DNA from: Phragmites australis
Taxonomy: Eukaryota > Streptophyta > Magnoliopsida > Poales > Poaceae
Assembly: GCF_958298935.1 (NCBI RefSeq)
Contig: NC_084936.1
Location: 7,323,501 to 7,387,500 of the forward strand
Direction: 5' to 3'
Length of the DNA: 64,000 nt
Below, piece after piece: positions 45,662-59,047 of the stretch; positions within the stretch are counted from its first letter, which is position 1; each line of letters starts with the position of its first letter. The notes beneath the pieces were generated by a model, which was not told the DNA's origin, did no database searches, and saw only the letters and a list, made by a program, of their open reading frames with translations. Both the position numbers and the translations under genes were made by a program.

Positions 45662-46890
45662 TGCTGAAATGGGTTCACTGTTGGTTGGCGAAAATCTAAG
45701 ATGGATTAGGGGGTTTTAAACAGGATGAAATGCACTTTAAGGAGAAGCTTGAATTGCATGCCTTGCAAACAAGCCTTCTCCTTTCTTCAAGTTTGAGACG
45801 CCAGCCAAGCTTGCATGCACCTCATGAATGCCAAAAAAAAAAGGCATGTCACTGTCAGAATCTTTACATGATCTGACCAGGTAGTTGCTTCAAAGGTGCA
45901 TGTTCCAGTAGCAACAACTCACCATAGGATATATATCCCAGAAAAAAAGTAATAATTAAGTACACTTCAAAGCAACTGTTTCAATCAGGAAGAGAAAAGA
46001 TAGCACATAATTTCGTACCTTTGTAAGGTCAGTGACATGGTGAAATTTATCTTGGTGCCAACGAGGCAGACAAAAAAAAGAAGGCACATTGCCATCACAC
46101 GGCTCAAAAACAGGCTGCCGATGATATTGCTTCAAAAATAAGGTTGACGGACTGATAGTACGCCACAAGACCAACCACTGGATAACAGCAACCACAATTT
46201 CCATGGCCGGAGAGATCTAAGCAAAACTTGCACGGATACATTTCAGCTTTCATGAACATGCTCAGATGAACGGCATTGATCGGGACTTCAAATTGGAAGT
46301 CAAAACTCAAAGCTAGAAGAATTATATGTGAACACTCTTATCTACGACTACTGGAACAATTTGACATTGCTGGTAAGCTCAGGCAGCGGTGAAAGCCTTC
46401 TTCCCACCGCCATCAGTGGATCCGGCCGGAATGACTTTAAGGACGTTGAACCGCACAGTTTTTGACAAAGGTCTGAAGAAAGTAGAGAAATTATACATCA
46501 GCATCGAATAAAAGTACAGAACCACATAAAAATGAGTGATTCATGCCCTGGTTCACAAAACAAAACCAACTAAGAACCAGTAATCCTGGCTAGTTCTTGG
46601 GATCATGGCAAATTTCATAAATGCCTAGACCAACAACAAAAACTAAAAAGATGGAATAACGACCATGGTTAACGAAATCCAACCATCCTGGAACCATTAT
46701 ATCCAGGCAAGTTTTCAGAATCACATTAAATTCTTGCCAAGGGCAAAATTACAGTGACAAAAAGTCACTGGACTACTGATAATGATTGGTAAATAGACCA
46801 AGATCGATCGTTTGAGCTCTAGCCTCGACATGATGGTGATTGGCAAATAGACCAAGATTGATTGTTGAGCTTTGGTCTGACATAACATCA
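45662..46890 (-). other. pectinesterase upstream region with a coding-like fragment
   Basis: Mostly non-genic. At 46490-46385 the minus strand reads [20 protein letters not shown] followed by GKKAFTAA and a TGA, which looks like the last exon of a conserved basic protein, but I do not recognise it. No matching upstream exon was found. Confidence 0.25.
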
Positions 46891-49800
46891 AGGAGACAGA
46901 GCAGTGATGGATGAGTTCCTCAACCTAAAGCAAGGAGATAGGGCAGTGATGGATTATGTGCAGGAGTTCAATTCTCTGGCTCAGTATGCGCCGGAATATG
47001 TCTCCACCGACAAGCAAAGGCAAGAGTGCTTTATGGACGGACTGTCCACGAGAATGCAAAAGAGACTCTCCGCCCATAGCTTTGACGATTTCAACATGTT
47101 GGTGAGCAAGTCAGTTATGGTGGAATACAAGTTGAAAAAGCATCAAGATGAGAAGAAGCGCAAGAGGGAGGAAAAGCTTTCTGATGAAGACAACAAACTA
47201 TATGTGGGCGTGGGACAGTCGCTAGTGTCTCATGCAACGGTCGTAGCACCTCCACAATCTATGTGCTTGGCCCATTCTTCTCAGTCTCAAGAAGCCACCC
47301 AAAAGCAAAGGAACAACTCAAGACGTGGAAAAAGGAGGCCGTGCTTTAATTGCGGCCAGTTTGGGCACTTTGCCCAAGTTTGTTCTCATGCAAAGCAAGA
47401 CGGTGTGGTAAATATCCCAATTATGCCATCACCTCTTGGTTCACAAAAGATCCCAGCTCTGAAGCAGGGGAATGTTAACATCGCCACCATTGAGGATGCC
47501 CAGAAGGAGATTGATGTGCTCTTGAGTACGCTCCCCGTCAACTCTCACCCAATGACAGTGCTCTTTGATTCTGGAGCGTCTCATTGCTTTGTCCAGCGGA
47601 GTTGTGCCATGACTTCTAAAACACAGATACTTCAATTAGGTGCCGTATCCGATACGTGATACGCCTCCGATACACCACGGATACGTATCGGAGAAGTATC
47701 AGAATAAAAATGAATAACATAATTCGGGATACTTGGTCCGATATGTATCAGCCCATCTTCACGATACGGCCTAGCCCAAGAGAGGTACTCCACGCAAACG
47801 AGCGTACATTAGGCGAACGAACTGGCGTTCCCTACCACAGCCGTCTTCACTCTTCACGCACACGGGCGCATGTCGCAGGAGAGATGCGCCGCCTCCCATT
47901 CACCCCGACTCCAGCGACGGCGACTGGAGTCGGTGAGGTGACTGGTTGTATGCACGACGGTGGCTACATACGCTTGAGTTGCAAGCCATGTCTTTTGGAG
48001 ATGTGGAGGTTGCTGTTAGGGAGAATTAAGCAAATGATGATTAAGAAGAAGCCTAGGTGGATTGATGGAGGATGAACTTGCAAGCTGCATTATCATTTCC
48101 TAAATTTGAGATTGTTATGTTATTGACTTATTGTTATGTAATAGAGCTTTAAGTAGAACCTGAACTGCGAACTGATGACTTTGAACTCTATCTCTATGGC
48201 TTATTGTTGTGAACTGCTATGTCAATTTCAATATATGTGAACTGCTATGTTGTGAACTGCATATGTGCAGTAGCTATGTGCTAATTGTTATGCTATCTGA
48301 TTCAATAAGGAGGCTGGCTGGAACTGGAAGGGGAAAAGGTGTTGTAATTCATTATTTCAATATGTTTTTCCCCCAAGTTTTTACACTATGCTACTTGGAT
48401 CATTGGATTGGTTGTTGGAAAAGAGAGAAGAAACATCACAAGAACAAGGTAATTTGTTCATGCTACTATAGTTTATATGCACTATATTACTTTTTTTAAA
48501 AATAGTAAAACGTATCCACGTATCAGAGTTTTTGGGAAAATGGCGTATTCGTGTATCCGTATCGGCCCGATACCGATACACGTATCCGTATCGATGCTAC
48601 ATAGGCCATGACCCATGCCTTTGCCATACAAGTCATGCCTACTCCCTATATCATATCATCAACCGGTGCGAAGATGCTCACGAAGGATATAGTTCGGCAT
48701 GCTCGGATTCTCATAAATGGGGTAGCCTTCCAAGCTAATTTGATTGTGATGGACGCGATGGGCTTGGATGTTATCTTAGGGATAAATTGGTTGACCCAAA
48801 ATAATGCAGTCATCAAGTGTGCACCGAGGTCCATTTCTCTTGCAAGTCCTTCCAGTGGTCATGTCACCTTATGCCTTGACGAGACTGGTCCACGTCTTTG
48901 TGAAACGAATGTTGATGTCTTCGCGGATCTTTCTCATATTCCCATGGTGTGTGATTACCAGCGGATATAAGGAAACGAACGCATAAGCACACGAGTTTCC
49001 GGATGTCTTTTCGGATGAGTTACCAGGAATGCCACCTGATCAGGAAGTCGAGTTCGCCATTGAGCTTGTGCCTGGAACAGCTCCAATATTCAAGTGTTCC
49101 TACCAAATGCCGCCAAATGAGTTAGCAGAGTTGAAGAAGCAAATTCAAGAGTTACTAGCGAAGGGTTTCATTCGTCCGAGCTCCTCACCTTGGGGATGCC
49201 CAGCGCTCTTTGTGAAGAAGAAGGATCAATCTTTGAGGATGTGCGTCGATTACTATCCGTTGAATGCAGTCACTATCAAGAACAAGTACCCACTCCCTCA
49301 GATTGATATTCTTTTTGATCAGTTGATCAGTGCTCAGGTATTCTCCAAAATTGATTTGAGGTTGGGCTATCATCAGATAAAAAGCCGACCAGAGAACATT
49401 CCAAAGACAGCTTTCTCTTCTCGCTATGGACTGTATGAGTTCACAGTTATGTCCTGCAACCTAACCAATGCACCGGCATATTTCATGTACTTGATGAACA
49501 CAATTTTTATGGAAGAGCTTGACCAGTTTGTCGTGGTTTTCATCAACAACATTCTCATTTACTCCAAGACTGAAGAAGAACATGCCGGTCATCTCCATGT
49601 CATTCTTGAGAGACTTAGGAAACATCGCCTCTATGCCAAACTCAGCAAGTGTGATTTTTGGCTAAAGGAAGTCTCTTTTCTCGGACATATTCTTTCTGAA
49701 GGTGGCATCACCATTGACTCGAGTAAGGTGCATGATGTACTCAATTGGGTGCAACCCTAGAGTGTCACCGACATCCGTAGTTTTCTCGAACTTGCGGGTT

Positions 49801-51838
49801 CTTACCGCCGGTTCATCGAGAATTTCTCCAAGATTGCAAAGCCGATGACTGAGTTGTTGAAGAAGAATGTCAAATTTGAATGGTCTGATGAGTGTGAAGC
49901 GGCTTTCCAGACTTTGAAGTCCCGCCTCACTACAGCTCCAGTTCTAGCACAACCGGATATTTACAAGAGCTTTGATGTGTATTGCGATGCCTCTCGCATC
50001 GGGCTCGGTTGTGTTCTTATGCAAGAGGGCCGAGTGGTTTCTTATGCTTCACGCTAGTTGAAGCACATGAGGAGAACTGCCCTACTCACGATGTGGTGCT
50101 TGCAGCAGTTGTCCATGCTCTGAAGATCCAGCAGCACTATCTCCTCTGAATGTGTGCAACGTCTATACCGATCACAAGAGCCTCAAATACATTTTCACTC
50201 AAGTCGACCTCAACATGAGGCAAAGGAGATGGCTGGAGCTGATTAAGGACTATGAGTTGGAGGTCCATTATCATCCGGGCAAGACTAACATCGTTGCTGA
50301 TGCCTTGAGTCGGAAAGCCTAGTGTAACTGCCTTATGATCTCGCCGGTGGATTCCACCCTTTGTGATGAATTCTAGAGGCTCAGACTAGAAATGGTCTCG
50401 GAAGGTTTTCTTGCTAACCTAGAGATCAAATCTACCCTCCTCGACCAAATCAAGGAGGCTCAGAAGGAGGATAGAGGCATGGAGAGGATTCAGGGTAAGC
50501 TCAGTGAAGGACAAGCCAAGTGCTTCACTCTTGATGATGAGGGTATTCTGTGGTTTGGGAAGAGACTAGTGGTTCCTAAAAACCCGGAACTGAGAAAGAA
50601 GATACTAGATGAAGAGCATGACTCATTGCTATCTATTCACCCGGGAAGTACCAAGATGTATTTGGATTTGAAGCAAAGATTTTGGTGGACTCGCATGAAG
50701 CGAGAAATTGCTCGTTATGTATATGAGTGTGACGTTTGCCGAAGGGTGAAAGCCGAACATCTCAAGCCGACCGGTACGCTTCAGCCTTTACCCATTCTTT
50801 CCTGGAAGTGGGAGGAGGTCAGAATGGATTTCATTACCAGTTTGCCGAAGACCTCACATGGTTATGACTCGATTTGGGTCATTGTAGACTGATTGACCAA
50901 GTCGGCTCATTTTCTTCCTGTCAAGACCACATATTCAGTCAAGCAATATGCGGAGCTGTACCTCACATGAATAGTTTACCTTCATGGGATTCCAAAGACG
51001 ATCGTTTCCGATTGAGGCACTCAATTCACCTCTCACTTCTGGAGAAGCCTGCACGAGGCTATGGGAACTAACTTGTTCCATAGCATAGCGTTCCATCCAC
51101 AAACTGACGAACAAACTGAGGGGGTGAATCAGATTTTGGAAGATATGTTGCGGGCATGTGTTCTCACCTATGGGAAAAAGTGGGAGATTTTCTTGCCGTT
51201 TGCGGAGTTTTCCTACAATAATAGTTACCAAGCCAACATCCAAATGGCTCCATTTGAAGCTCTCTATGGAAGGAGGTGCAGAACCCTATTGAATTGGTCC
51301 GAGTCCAGCGAGAGGGTTTTCTTAGGCCTGGACTATTCTCCAGTGTCTCCTCATGGCTCAATCCCAACAGAAAAGCTATGCAGATCGCCATCGACGAGAG
51401 CTAGTTTTCACCGTTGGAGGTTATGTCTATCTCAAAGTGTCACCTCTCAAAGGGGTTCGACGCTTTCAAGTCAGAGGGAAGTTAGCACCTCGATATGTGG
51501 GACTGTTCCGGATCATTTCTCGGCGTGGAGAGGTGGCCTATCAATTGGACTTGCCTCCGTCCCTCTCCGCCTTTCATAACGTGTAACACGTGTCGCAATT
51601 AAAGAAGTGCATTCGAGTTCCAACTGAAGTCATTGAAATGGTGAATCAAGAATTGCAACTGAACCTCTCATATTGTGAGCGCCCACTACAGATCTTGGAT
51701 GAAGAGGAACGCAAGACTCGATGACAATCCATAAAGTTTATCAAGGTCCAATGGAGCAACCACACCGAGGACGAAGCAACGTGAGAGCGGGAGGATAAAA
51801 TCCGCTCTGAGTATCCCGAGCTATTTGAGAGCTTGTAA
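46890..51838 (+). mobile_element. Ty3/Gypsy retrotransposon coding region (defective)
   Basis: gag from 46904 (LKQGDRAVMDYVQEFNSLAQ) with a CCHC knuckle CFNCGQFGHFAQVC near 47343. Protease VLFDSGASHCFV near 47560. A hAT-like insertion at 47614-48604. RT from 49029 ([20 protein letters not shown]) with FINNILIYS near 49541, where active RTs have F-x-D-D. RNase H 49845-50057 (FDVYCDASRIGLGCVLM). Integrase HHCC finger (IHPGSTKMYLDLKQRFWW, CDVCRRVKAEH) and core with stops at 50890 and 50968. A C-terminal domain runs to 51838 (KIRSEYPELFESL). Several stops and frameshifts. The 5' LTR and PBS are absent, so it is 5'-truncated. Confidence 0.85.
47614..48604. mobile_element. 991-bp insertion in Gypsy protease, 8-bp duplication
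   Basis: Flanked by GCCATGAC on both sides (47606-47613 and 48605-48612). Removing it restores the frame ...SCAMTHAFAIQV. It contains GATACGTGATACG/CGTATCCGTATCGG inverted motifs at both ends (47645-47700 and 48510-48595). The 8-bp duplication suggests hAT; the terminal bases themselves are poorly matched. Confidence 0.75.
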
Positions 51839-51949
51839 ATGTCGTTGTAATTTTGTACTTTTGAACCTCTCGCATGTCTATGTTCATCACCATATTGAAT
51901 GGGAGTTTGTTTCCAAAGGTCGTGCCTCGAAACCCATCCAACCAGAAGC

Positions 51950-52120
51950 GGGCAAAGCCTAGTTTTACTCTCTGTTGGCTCGCGGTCTGACCGGTGCCTC
52001 AGCCAGTCTGACCATTGGTGGGCGGTCTGATCGCCACGAGACTTGCGGTCTGACCGTCAGCGCCCAAAACTCTTTGTATGATTTTCGGTCTGACCGCTAG
52101 CTCATGTGTAGACCCGATGT
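51950..52120. repeat. GCGGTCTGACCG motif cluster
   Basis: At least five copies of GGTCTGACC/GGTCTGATC between pol and the 3' LTR, similar in style to the GGTCAGACCG cluster at 56330-56730. Confidence 0.6.
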
Positions 52121-52241
52121 CTATCTTGTCGTCTGTCAATGGACCTCGATGAAATTCTTTTCTAGTTGAGGGTAGATGACTTTCCGCTCTAACACTATTG
52201 CCTTCTTCCAAGAATTTCTGAATCTCGGGCCGAGATTCTTT

Positions 52242-52266
52242 TAAGGGGGGGGGGGGAGGGGAGGTT
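52242..52266 (+). promoter_or_regulatory. polypurine tract of Gypsy element
   Basis: AAG followed by at least 12 G residues, then AGGGGAGG, directly before TGTCACGTCCC, the LTR start. This is the plus-strand primer site for reverse transcription. Confidence 0.8.
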
Positions 52267-55035
52267 TGTCACGTCCCAAATTCTGTAATCGCGTGATTAA
52301 ACTTAATCATGCATCATAATTAAAATTGTGGTAAATTATTTTGGCACACTAGAGCAATTTGTTTCGAGTTAATCGGATGAGAGAAAGAAATTCAGGAGAA
52401 GAAGGAATAGAAATTGCAGTTGATTCAGACTTGTTTCTCTAGCTTGTGGGACCCACTGGCCAGCCCCACACCACACTCTCTCTCTCACTCACCAAAACAA
52501 CCCCTCTCCCTCATGTGCTCTCTCTCACTCCCACCCGAGCAAGCAGCAGGGAGCTCTCCTTCTCACTCTCTTTCAAGCTCCCTCTCTCTTTCTCCCCCAA
52601 AATCTAACCTCAAGGCTTGGAATTGAGGTATGCATGTGGTACTCACGCGTTCCTTAGCTCCTAAGCTTCTCATCCATCCAATTTATTTTTATTTTCCCGG
52701 AAGATTCGAACCGGATTTGACGTCTTTTGGTGTTTAGGGTTGAAACACAAGGAACACCAGATTTCTTCCTCTCCCGGTGATTTCCTTTGTTTCCTTCATC
52801 AGTTCTTGAGGTTTTGGACCAAATTAAAGGATTTGAGGAGATTTGAGTTAGGAATCGTGTTTCTAGTTTGATGAGTGAATTCTAGATTCTCTAAACTATC
52901 TCAAACATGTCTCTCTTTGGATTGGAGAAGCTCGCAAATTAACTTGGTCATTTTTCCCCACGAAGAACAACGGTTTTGGAAAGTTCGGAGACTCCAAATT
53001 TTTTTTCAGAGACTCCGCAGTCCGGAGACTACACAAAATTCGCTGATACTCTGCAAAAATGCGAAGTCTACGCAAAAATTCGCGGAGGCTCCGCAGTTAC
53101 TGTTTATCAGGCGAATTGAGGTTTGTAAAATTCATAGTAAATTATCCGTAACTCCAAAAATTATGAAACTAATTTTGTTAGTTTTATAATAACCTCTTCT
53201 ACCTATTAAAAATTTCCCCATCCATTAAATGATTAATTAACGTTTTGAGATGAATTAATTAGGTTAAGACTTCATTAATTCACTGTTAATTCTTTGCAAG
53301 TCCAAAATTGATGAATCCAATTTTGCTAGTCTTATTATGACTTGTTCTAGCTAAGAGAAAGGTTTTCATGCATTATAATGCATAATTTCATGGTATTTCA
53401 TTATTTGCTTATTGTGGTGTATTCTTTTCTTTAGTGATCATCGTACCGAAGACTGACAGGTTTCCGCAGGAAGGTTTTGTGGTTGATCTTGTTTTGAAGA
53501 AGAGCAGCAAGGCAAGCATTTAAGAATACTCTACCTACTACTTTGGATCTCGTATGATATAATTTGATAAATTATACCGCATGTATGTTTGCATAATTAG
53601 AGTTCCAGAGTTGGGTGATATGGGTAGAACCTATGTTGATTTGCATTGCCTCTACCTTGAATTATTGTTGATCTATGTCCTTGTACCTTGGGTTCAATAC
53701 TATGTTATCTAACTTAAAAGTGATACGAGATGCTTAGCAATGCATTAGGTCATCAGTAGAAGTCGAGCGGTGAAATGTTTCATCGTTCGCAAGCATAGGC
53801 TTTAATTACTGTCACAAATTATAATATTGTTGGGTTGATGATGTTGATTGAATGAGTTGTGAGTATGAGGCGAGATGTGGGTGGTGTTATGGGTATCTTC
53901 TGCCCCGGATGAGTTCCTCGGGGTAGTTCGGGAGAGGAGCCCGGATATCGTAGACCGCTTGCATCGTTTAAGGCCATCCGTCGGTGCAATTGGCTTTAGC
54001 TTTTCCGTACTTACCACATGTCGCATATGGGAACGATAAGCCAAGTACCGTAAGTTACCACATTCATTTGACTCATGCACCCGGGATGTGAGCAAGGGAT
54101 TGTAGAGGCACTTGAGATCCGCCAGTAAGACGTCAGGCGCTTGGGGTCTTAGGTGGCCTCCACATACATCGGGCATGGGCACAAAGGTTCGTGGTGGGTA
54201 CGTGAAAGGCTGATACATGAATCATCACTCGCAACTAACGGGTTGTGTGGGTGTAAAATCAATTCGAATTGCTGTGCTCTCGGTTATCGAGCAAGCTTCT
54301 GTTCATTTGCATCGGTCGTAGAGTCACGAATATGGGATGATATGTGGCAGTTTGGTATGTTGGGACATGGCAGTTATGGTTCTGTCTTACACTTATGTTT
54401 ATATTGGTTCTAGTTACATTTAGGTTCTAGATGATTTTTACAGGGTAGTTTTGGTTTAGGCACTCTAGAGTAGATGCTCACATATTTATGTCAAAAGGTT
54501 GCATTTCGCATATGTAAATTACTTAACCTTGTAGCCTTTTTCCTTGCTAATGGCTCAATGCATAATCCTTAAAGTCAGTCTATTTATATGTGACCTATAT
54601 GGATTGAGTCTTACGAGTACCTTCGTACTCAGCTGCTCTATAGCTTTTGCAGGTGATGAGGAGTCGTGTTTACCGATGTCGGTGGTGGGAAAGAGTAGTG
54701 CATCCAACTCTCTTCTGGCATGCTTTTGGGTGGAGCCTAAGGGCATATGGCTCTGCGTTATTTTTGTGTTGATCGGTTTTCTTCCGTTGCGTAGTTGTCT
54801 CTTTTGTTGTAAATTATTGAAAATGGTTGAATTCTTAAGAACTTGTAATGTAATGTTAATTACCTGCTCTCTCTTAAGCTTTGTTGTGATGTGTAAGTTG
54901 GAAAGGCATGTGTTCCAATCTTGGGCACAAAATACGTGCCCAGACTACCAGAGCGGTATTCAGGTTAATCATTGAAGTCATGATTAAGTAAATGATCGAC
55001 TTAATGATTAATTTGAATATTATTTGGATAGTTCC
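52267..55035 (+). repeat. 3' LTR of Gypsy element (and possibly flank)
   Basis: Begins TGTCACGTCCC right after the polypurine tract. No coding content; contains CT-rich stretches (52460-52600). The right boundary is not clear. CACTA transposase sequence begins at about 55035, which limits it. No second LTR is present to confirm its length. Confidence 0.55.
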
Positions 55036-56066
55036 TCACATATTCATACCATTTGTGCTCATAGAAAACCTAATATTTCTTAATTCTTCAGCGAACCAAC
55101 CAAATGTAGAATCAATGGTTTACCACTGAGCTAAATCTGTGGGGTGCCATATCATTGCGTCGTTCTTACGACCCTCCTTGTGCCACCGTAGCAATTGTGT
55201 ATCCTTTTCGTTCGTGAACAAACGCTTCAAATGAGGAATTACAGGGAAATACTACATCACCTTCCTAGGAGTCCCTTTTCTCTTACTGCCTTCCTCCATG
55301 TCGCCACCGTCATTTCTACGCTTGTATCGATTGGTTTCACAAACAGAACATTGATCCAGGTTTGCATACTCTCCATGAAAATGACATAATCCTCCTTACA
55401 TGCATGTTTTTTTTCTATTTTCAATCCCAAAAGATAAATTATCTTCTTCACTTTGTAGATGGTCTTGGGCACTTTGTTTCCCTCTGGTGGCATATCCCTT
55501 AGCAGATGCAATAATGCTTTAAAACTCCTATCATACCAACGATGGGTTGTCTTCAATTACAGAAGAGTAAGCACCGCAAACAACATCGTGTATTTCTCCT
55601 TACAACCAAGATAAAATGGTGTCTTCGAGTCTCGCACTAGTTTCTAAAATTTGGCAAACTCACCATCACTATACTCATTGTGCCCCTTAGCACCACATAC
55701 CATTTGGTCTACATTCTCCACCAAATCCACGGAGTCATCATTGAATCCTAATATGTCTGCACCCCTGAGATAATTATCCATATCACCAACTGGCGGGAGT
55801 CCTTGATCCATACTACCATCTGGGAGGACCTGGTCCATTTCCCCTACATTAAGGCCTTCCTCACCATGTTTGTTCCAAATGTGTCATCTCTCTTTGAATC
55901 CATGCCTTAACAAGTGATTGTACACATTATCAGGTTTTGGGAACTTCTTCTCATTCTTGCAATCACAACATGTACACCATATTGTTGTTTTACGCCGACC
56001 TTCCATATTCGCCACAACGACACTCATGAAAGACTTCATTCTGCTCATGTACTCATTACAAGTATG

Positions 56067-57120
56067 GCTATACGATCTAGGATACCGACTAGAGGGGGGG
56101 GTGAATTGGTGGTTTTTAAAACTAATTGCTTAGCGATCAATAAATCTTGCACTAGATGCTCTCACACTCTCAAATGTGCAACCACTAAGCCAAGAGAGGG
56201 AGAGGAGGAGGGCAAGTGCTCAAGAGATCAGAAATGTGATGCATGCTAGCCCCTTTGAACCAGCAAGGGGTCTATTTATAACCCACAACTCGAAATATGG
56301 TCATTGCCCATGATTTGACAACTTTGTGCTTCTGGCGGTTAGACCACACTTTACCTAGCGGTCAGACCACCGCCTGTATAATAACTATAAAAGGTGTAAT
56401 GATGACTGAGATCGCCACTTGTCTTAGTCAAACCGTGAGCTTAGAACAGAGTACCAAAACTCTCTGTTCCCTGGTGGTCGGACCGGTCATGCCCTGCGGC
56501 CACACCGCTAGCCGGAGTAGAGGGTCTGAACCCCTCTATTCCTTGGTGATCAGACCAGAATGCACCACGGTTAGACTGGGACTGAGAACCTACTCAAAGT
56601 CTAGTTGGTTTACATAGTGGTCAGACTGACTATAGTCGGCGATCAGACCGCCACACCTTGAATTAAAAGGAAACTACCTTGTCTATACAGCGGTCAGACC
56701 GGCCACTGCTAGTAGTCAAACCGCCATGACTCAAAACATTTCAAGGATATTTTTTCTTTGATTCTTCTCAAACTAAAATCCTCATTCTAGATGAAATCCT
56801 TAGGGCACTTTTGATATTTCAAGTAAATGCACATCAACCCCTCTTAATAGTACAACATTGATCCTATCAATCTGATCATTTTTCTTCTCTAATCACCATT
56901 GATCGGCAAAAGAAAATATCCTACATTTTATACCTTTGCCTTGAGCTAGCTATTTGCATATCTTCCACACGTGCTTCTTCTAGCTTTACGACATCTTTAG
57001 GACTAACCTTTTCATAACTCAATTAAACATGTTAGTCCATAAATTTCATACCGTCATTAATTACCAAACCTCAAATTAGGTGCCTAGAAGCTTCAATGGC
57101 AATCAAGGTACATCCAACTT
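56067..57120. mobile_element. insertion with GGTCAGACCG motifs inside the CACTA element
   Basis: Starts TCTAGGATACCGACTAGAGG and G-run, a sequence common at the ends of grass repeats. Contains about ten GCGGTCAGACCG-like motifs (56330-56730) and no protein. It breaks the transposase sequence at 56066. The boundaries are approximate. Confidence 0.4.
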
Positions 57121-58065
57121 TGGTCCGTCATCTACAAATTAAAAAATATTCATTGTTAATAGAAATGACAGAGTTTATACAATTGAATAAGTATAACAAA
57201 TATAACTAAATATAACTAAATTAAGCTAATTTCTTATCTAAGGCGAAGGATCCTAGCTAGCTACTTTCTACATAGGCAAAGATAGGTCTTATTCCCATTC
57301 AAGGATATGTGGCCCGAGTAAGTTATTACTATGCTCTTATACAGTTCTAGAGAAATTTTCGGCAGTATCTCCCCGATGTTCTCCAAATACACGTCTCGAT
57401 AACAAGCCAAGAGGGTGTGTATCCGTAGAACAACAGGGAGATGACACCGATTTTCTATCTAGAACCATACAAGAGCACAAAAATCTACTACTGGGGCCAC
57501 ATATTCTTGAACTATCCAAAGTTTATGGACAATTCAGGAACATCTTCTTATAAATATGATAAGTTACCAAGTCATATTTATAATCAAACACTCCCGAACG
57601 GAACGTAGGTTACGCAAACTGGGTTCACTTTTAACAATATAATTAACATAATTACACTATAAAAATATCAAGATTTGAACCTAATAACACCCTAATAGCA
57701 ACATAATTTCACTTTTAGGAATATAATAGCACCATTGCACCATAAACATATCAAGATCTACTCAAACCCTACAATCTAGCAAATAGGAGAAAGAGGAGAA
57801 AAAAAGGGGATGCAAACCTTCCAAGGCCAAGGGGGACAATCCACATGTATCAAGATTTGGGAGATGGAGCAAAATCAACTCAAACCCTAGAATCCACCAT
57901 ACATGATGAAAGGAGGAGGAAAGGGGGAGGCAAACCTTCAAAGGCCAAGGAGCAATCCCAACTTCAAATCTCTAAGATTTGGTTGGTCTTTAACATAATC
58001 GCCAAAAAATTGCACCTTTGCCGAGCAGCCAGCGAACAAACACTATTTGGTCATGCTGCTCGGTG
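57121..58065. other. CACTA internal non-coding with diverged tandem copies
   Basis: AT-rich. 57755-57840 and 57855-57960 share CTCAAACCCTA, AAAGG.GGAGGCAAACCTTC and AAGGCCAAGG, an imperfect tandem pair. No credible gene. Confidence 0.4.
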
Positions 58066-58612
58066 CAGTAAACATCACTTATTAGTGATGGGTGTTCTCA
58101 TAACCTGTCACTAATGGTGTTGGCCACAACCAATTCAAGAACAACACATTAGTGACGAGTGATAACTATGACCCATCACTAATTACTTTCACATTAGTGA
58201 CGAGTGTTCTCATTTACCTGTCGCTAATGCCTCGGCTATGAATTAATTGCCCGAGGCTACATTTAGTGATGTGTATCATCTCTACTCGTCACTAATGACT
58301 ATATCATTAGTGACGAGCTTTTATGTGACCCGTCACCACTATATTTAATGACAGGTTGTTTCCTCGTCGTTACTAATGACTACATCATTAGTGACGAGCT
58401 TTTATGTGATCCATCACTACTATCTCTAATGACGGATTATTTTCTCGTCGTCACTAATGACATTCATTAGTGATGGGTCTTAGCCGGGTCCCAGCCCGAA
58501 CCATATATTAGTGACGGATTGTCACTGGACCCGTAATCGATAATGCATTAGTGACAGGTTTTAATCGGTCGTAACTAATGACGTGTCTCATTGAACGATT
58601 TCTTAAGTAGTG

Positions 58613-59047
58613 TCACAAACGGTGTTTATTTACACCAATCTATAATCTAACGCTAACAATTATTTTACACCAGATTATGAATAAAGAAAAATCATATAGC
58701 TGAGTAAAGCAATTTTGAGCAGACAACTTAAACACTTAAAGTTAAAAGCTTCCTTCCTAATAAAAAGTAATCGGGCTATTGACTATCCCGACACCAATAT
58801 ACCATCCTTAGTCATCAAGAAATAAAAACTCATTTCAGGCGCCACATTATAATTTCTGAGGTATAAGGGGGGAAGATTGCGGAGGTGAGAATAGAATGAC
58901 CATCATGATCATCTGACCGAATTTAAATTGCAACTAATATACAAAACTAACAGTACATCTGTACATACCACAGAAAACAAGAGCATGCATAGCAAAGCTA
59001 GAAAGGTAAATAGTTTATGAATAATGAGCAATCTATTTGTTTTGTAC
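58613..59047. other. spacer between CACTA end and RPS11 fragment
   Basis: No gene seen. It would be intron and missing 3' exons if the RPS11 gene were complete, but no S11 coding sequence is found here. Confidence 0.4.

Larger units (their letters stand above)
55022..58612 (-). mobile_element. CACTA (En/Spm) element with TNP2-like transposase sequence
   Basis: The right end reads (inverted) CACTACTTAAGAAATCG, with a dense ATTAGTGACGAG/CGTCACTAATG subterminal array to 58066. Transposase sequence 56060-55022 reads right to left: WCTCCDCKNEKKF, NHLLRHGFKERCHIWNKHGE, then KSLYDAKK-like KTIYKVKKIIYLLGL, then WHKEGRKNDAMIWHP..DLAQW, and MSTNGMN. This is the N-terminal half of TNP2, with a UAG-type stop at W*TIDSTF and a frameshift. 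It is cut at about 55030 by the Gypsy LTR, and 56066-57120 looks like a separate insertion. The left end is not in the window. Confidence 0.75.

Noticed and set aside
48381..48738. Frames rich in YRYTYPYR
   Set aside because: Translation of GTATCCGTATCGG repeats of the inserted element.
54544..54975. 143-codon plus-strand hydrophobic frame in the Gypsy LTR region
   Set aside because: No homology that I recognise, lies in LTR-like sequence, and has no supporting gene structure.
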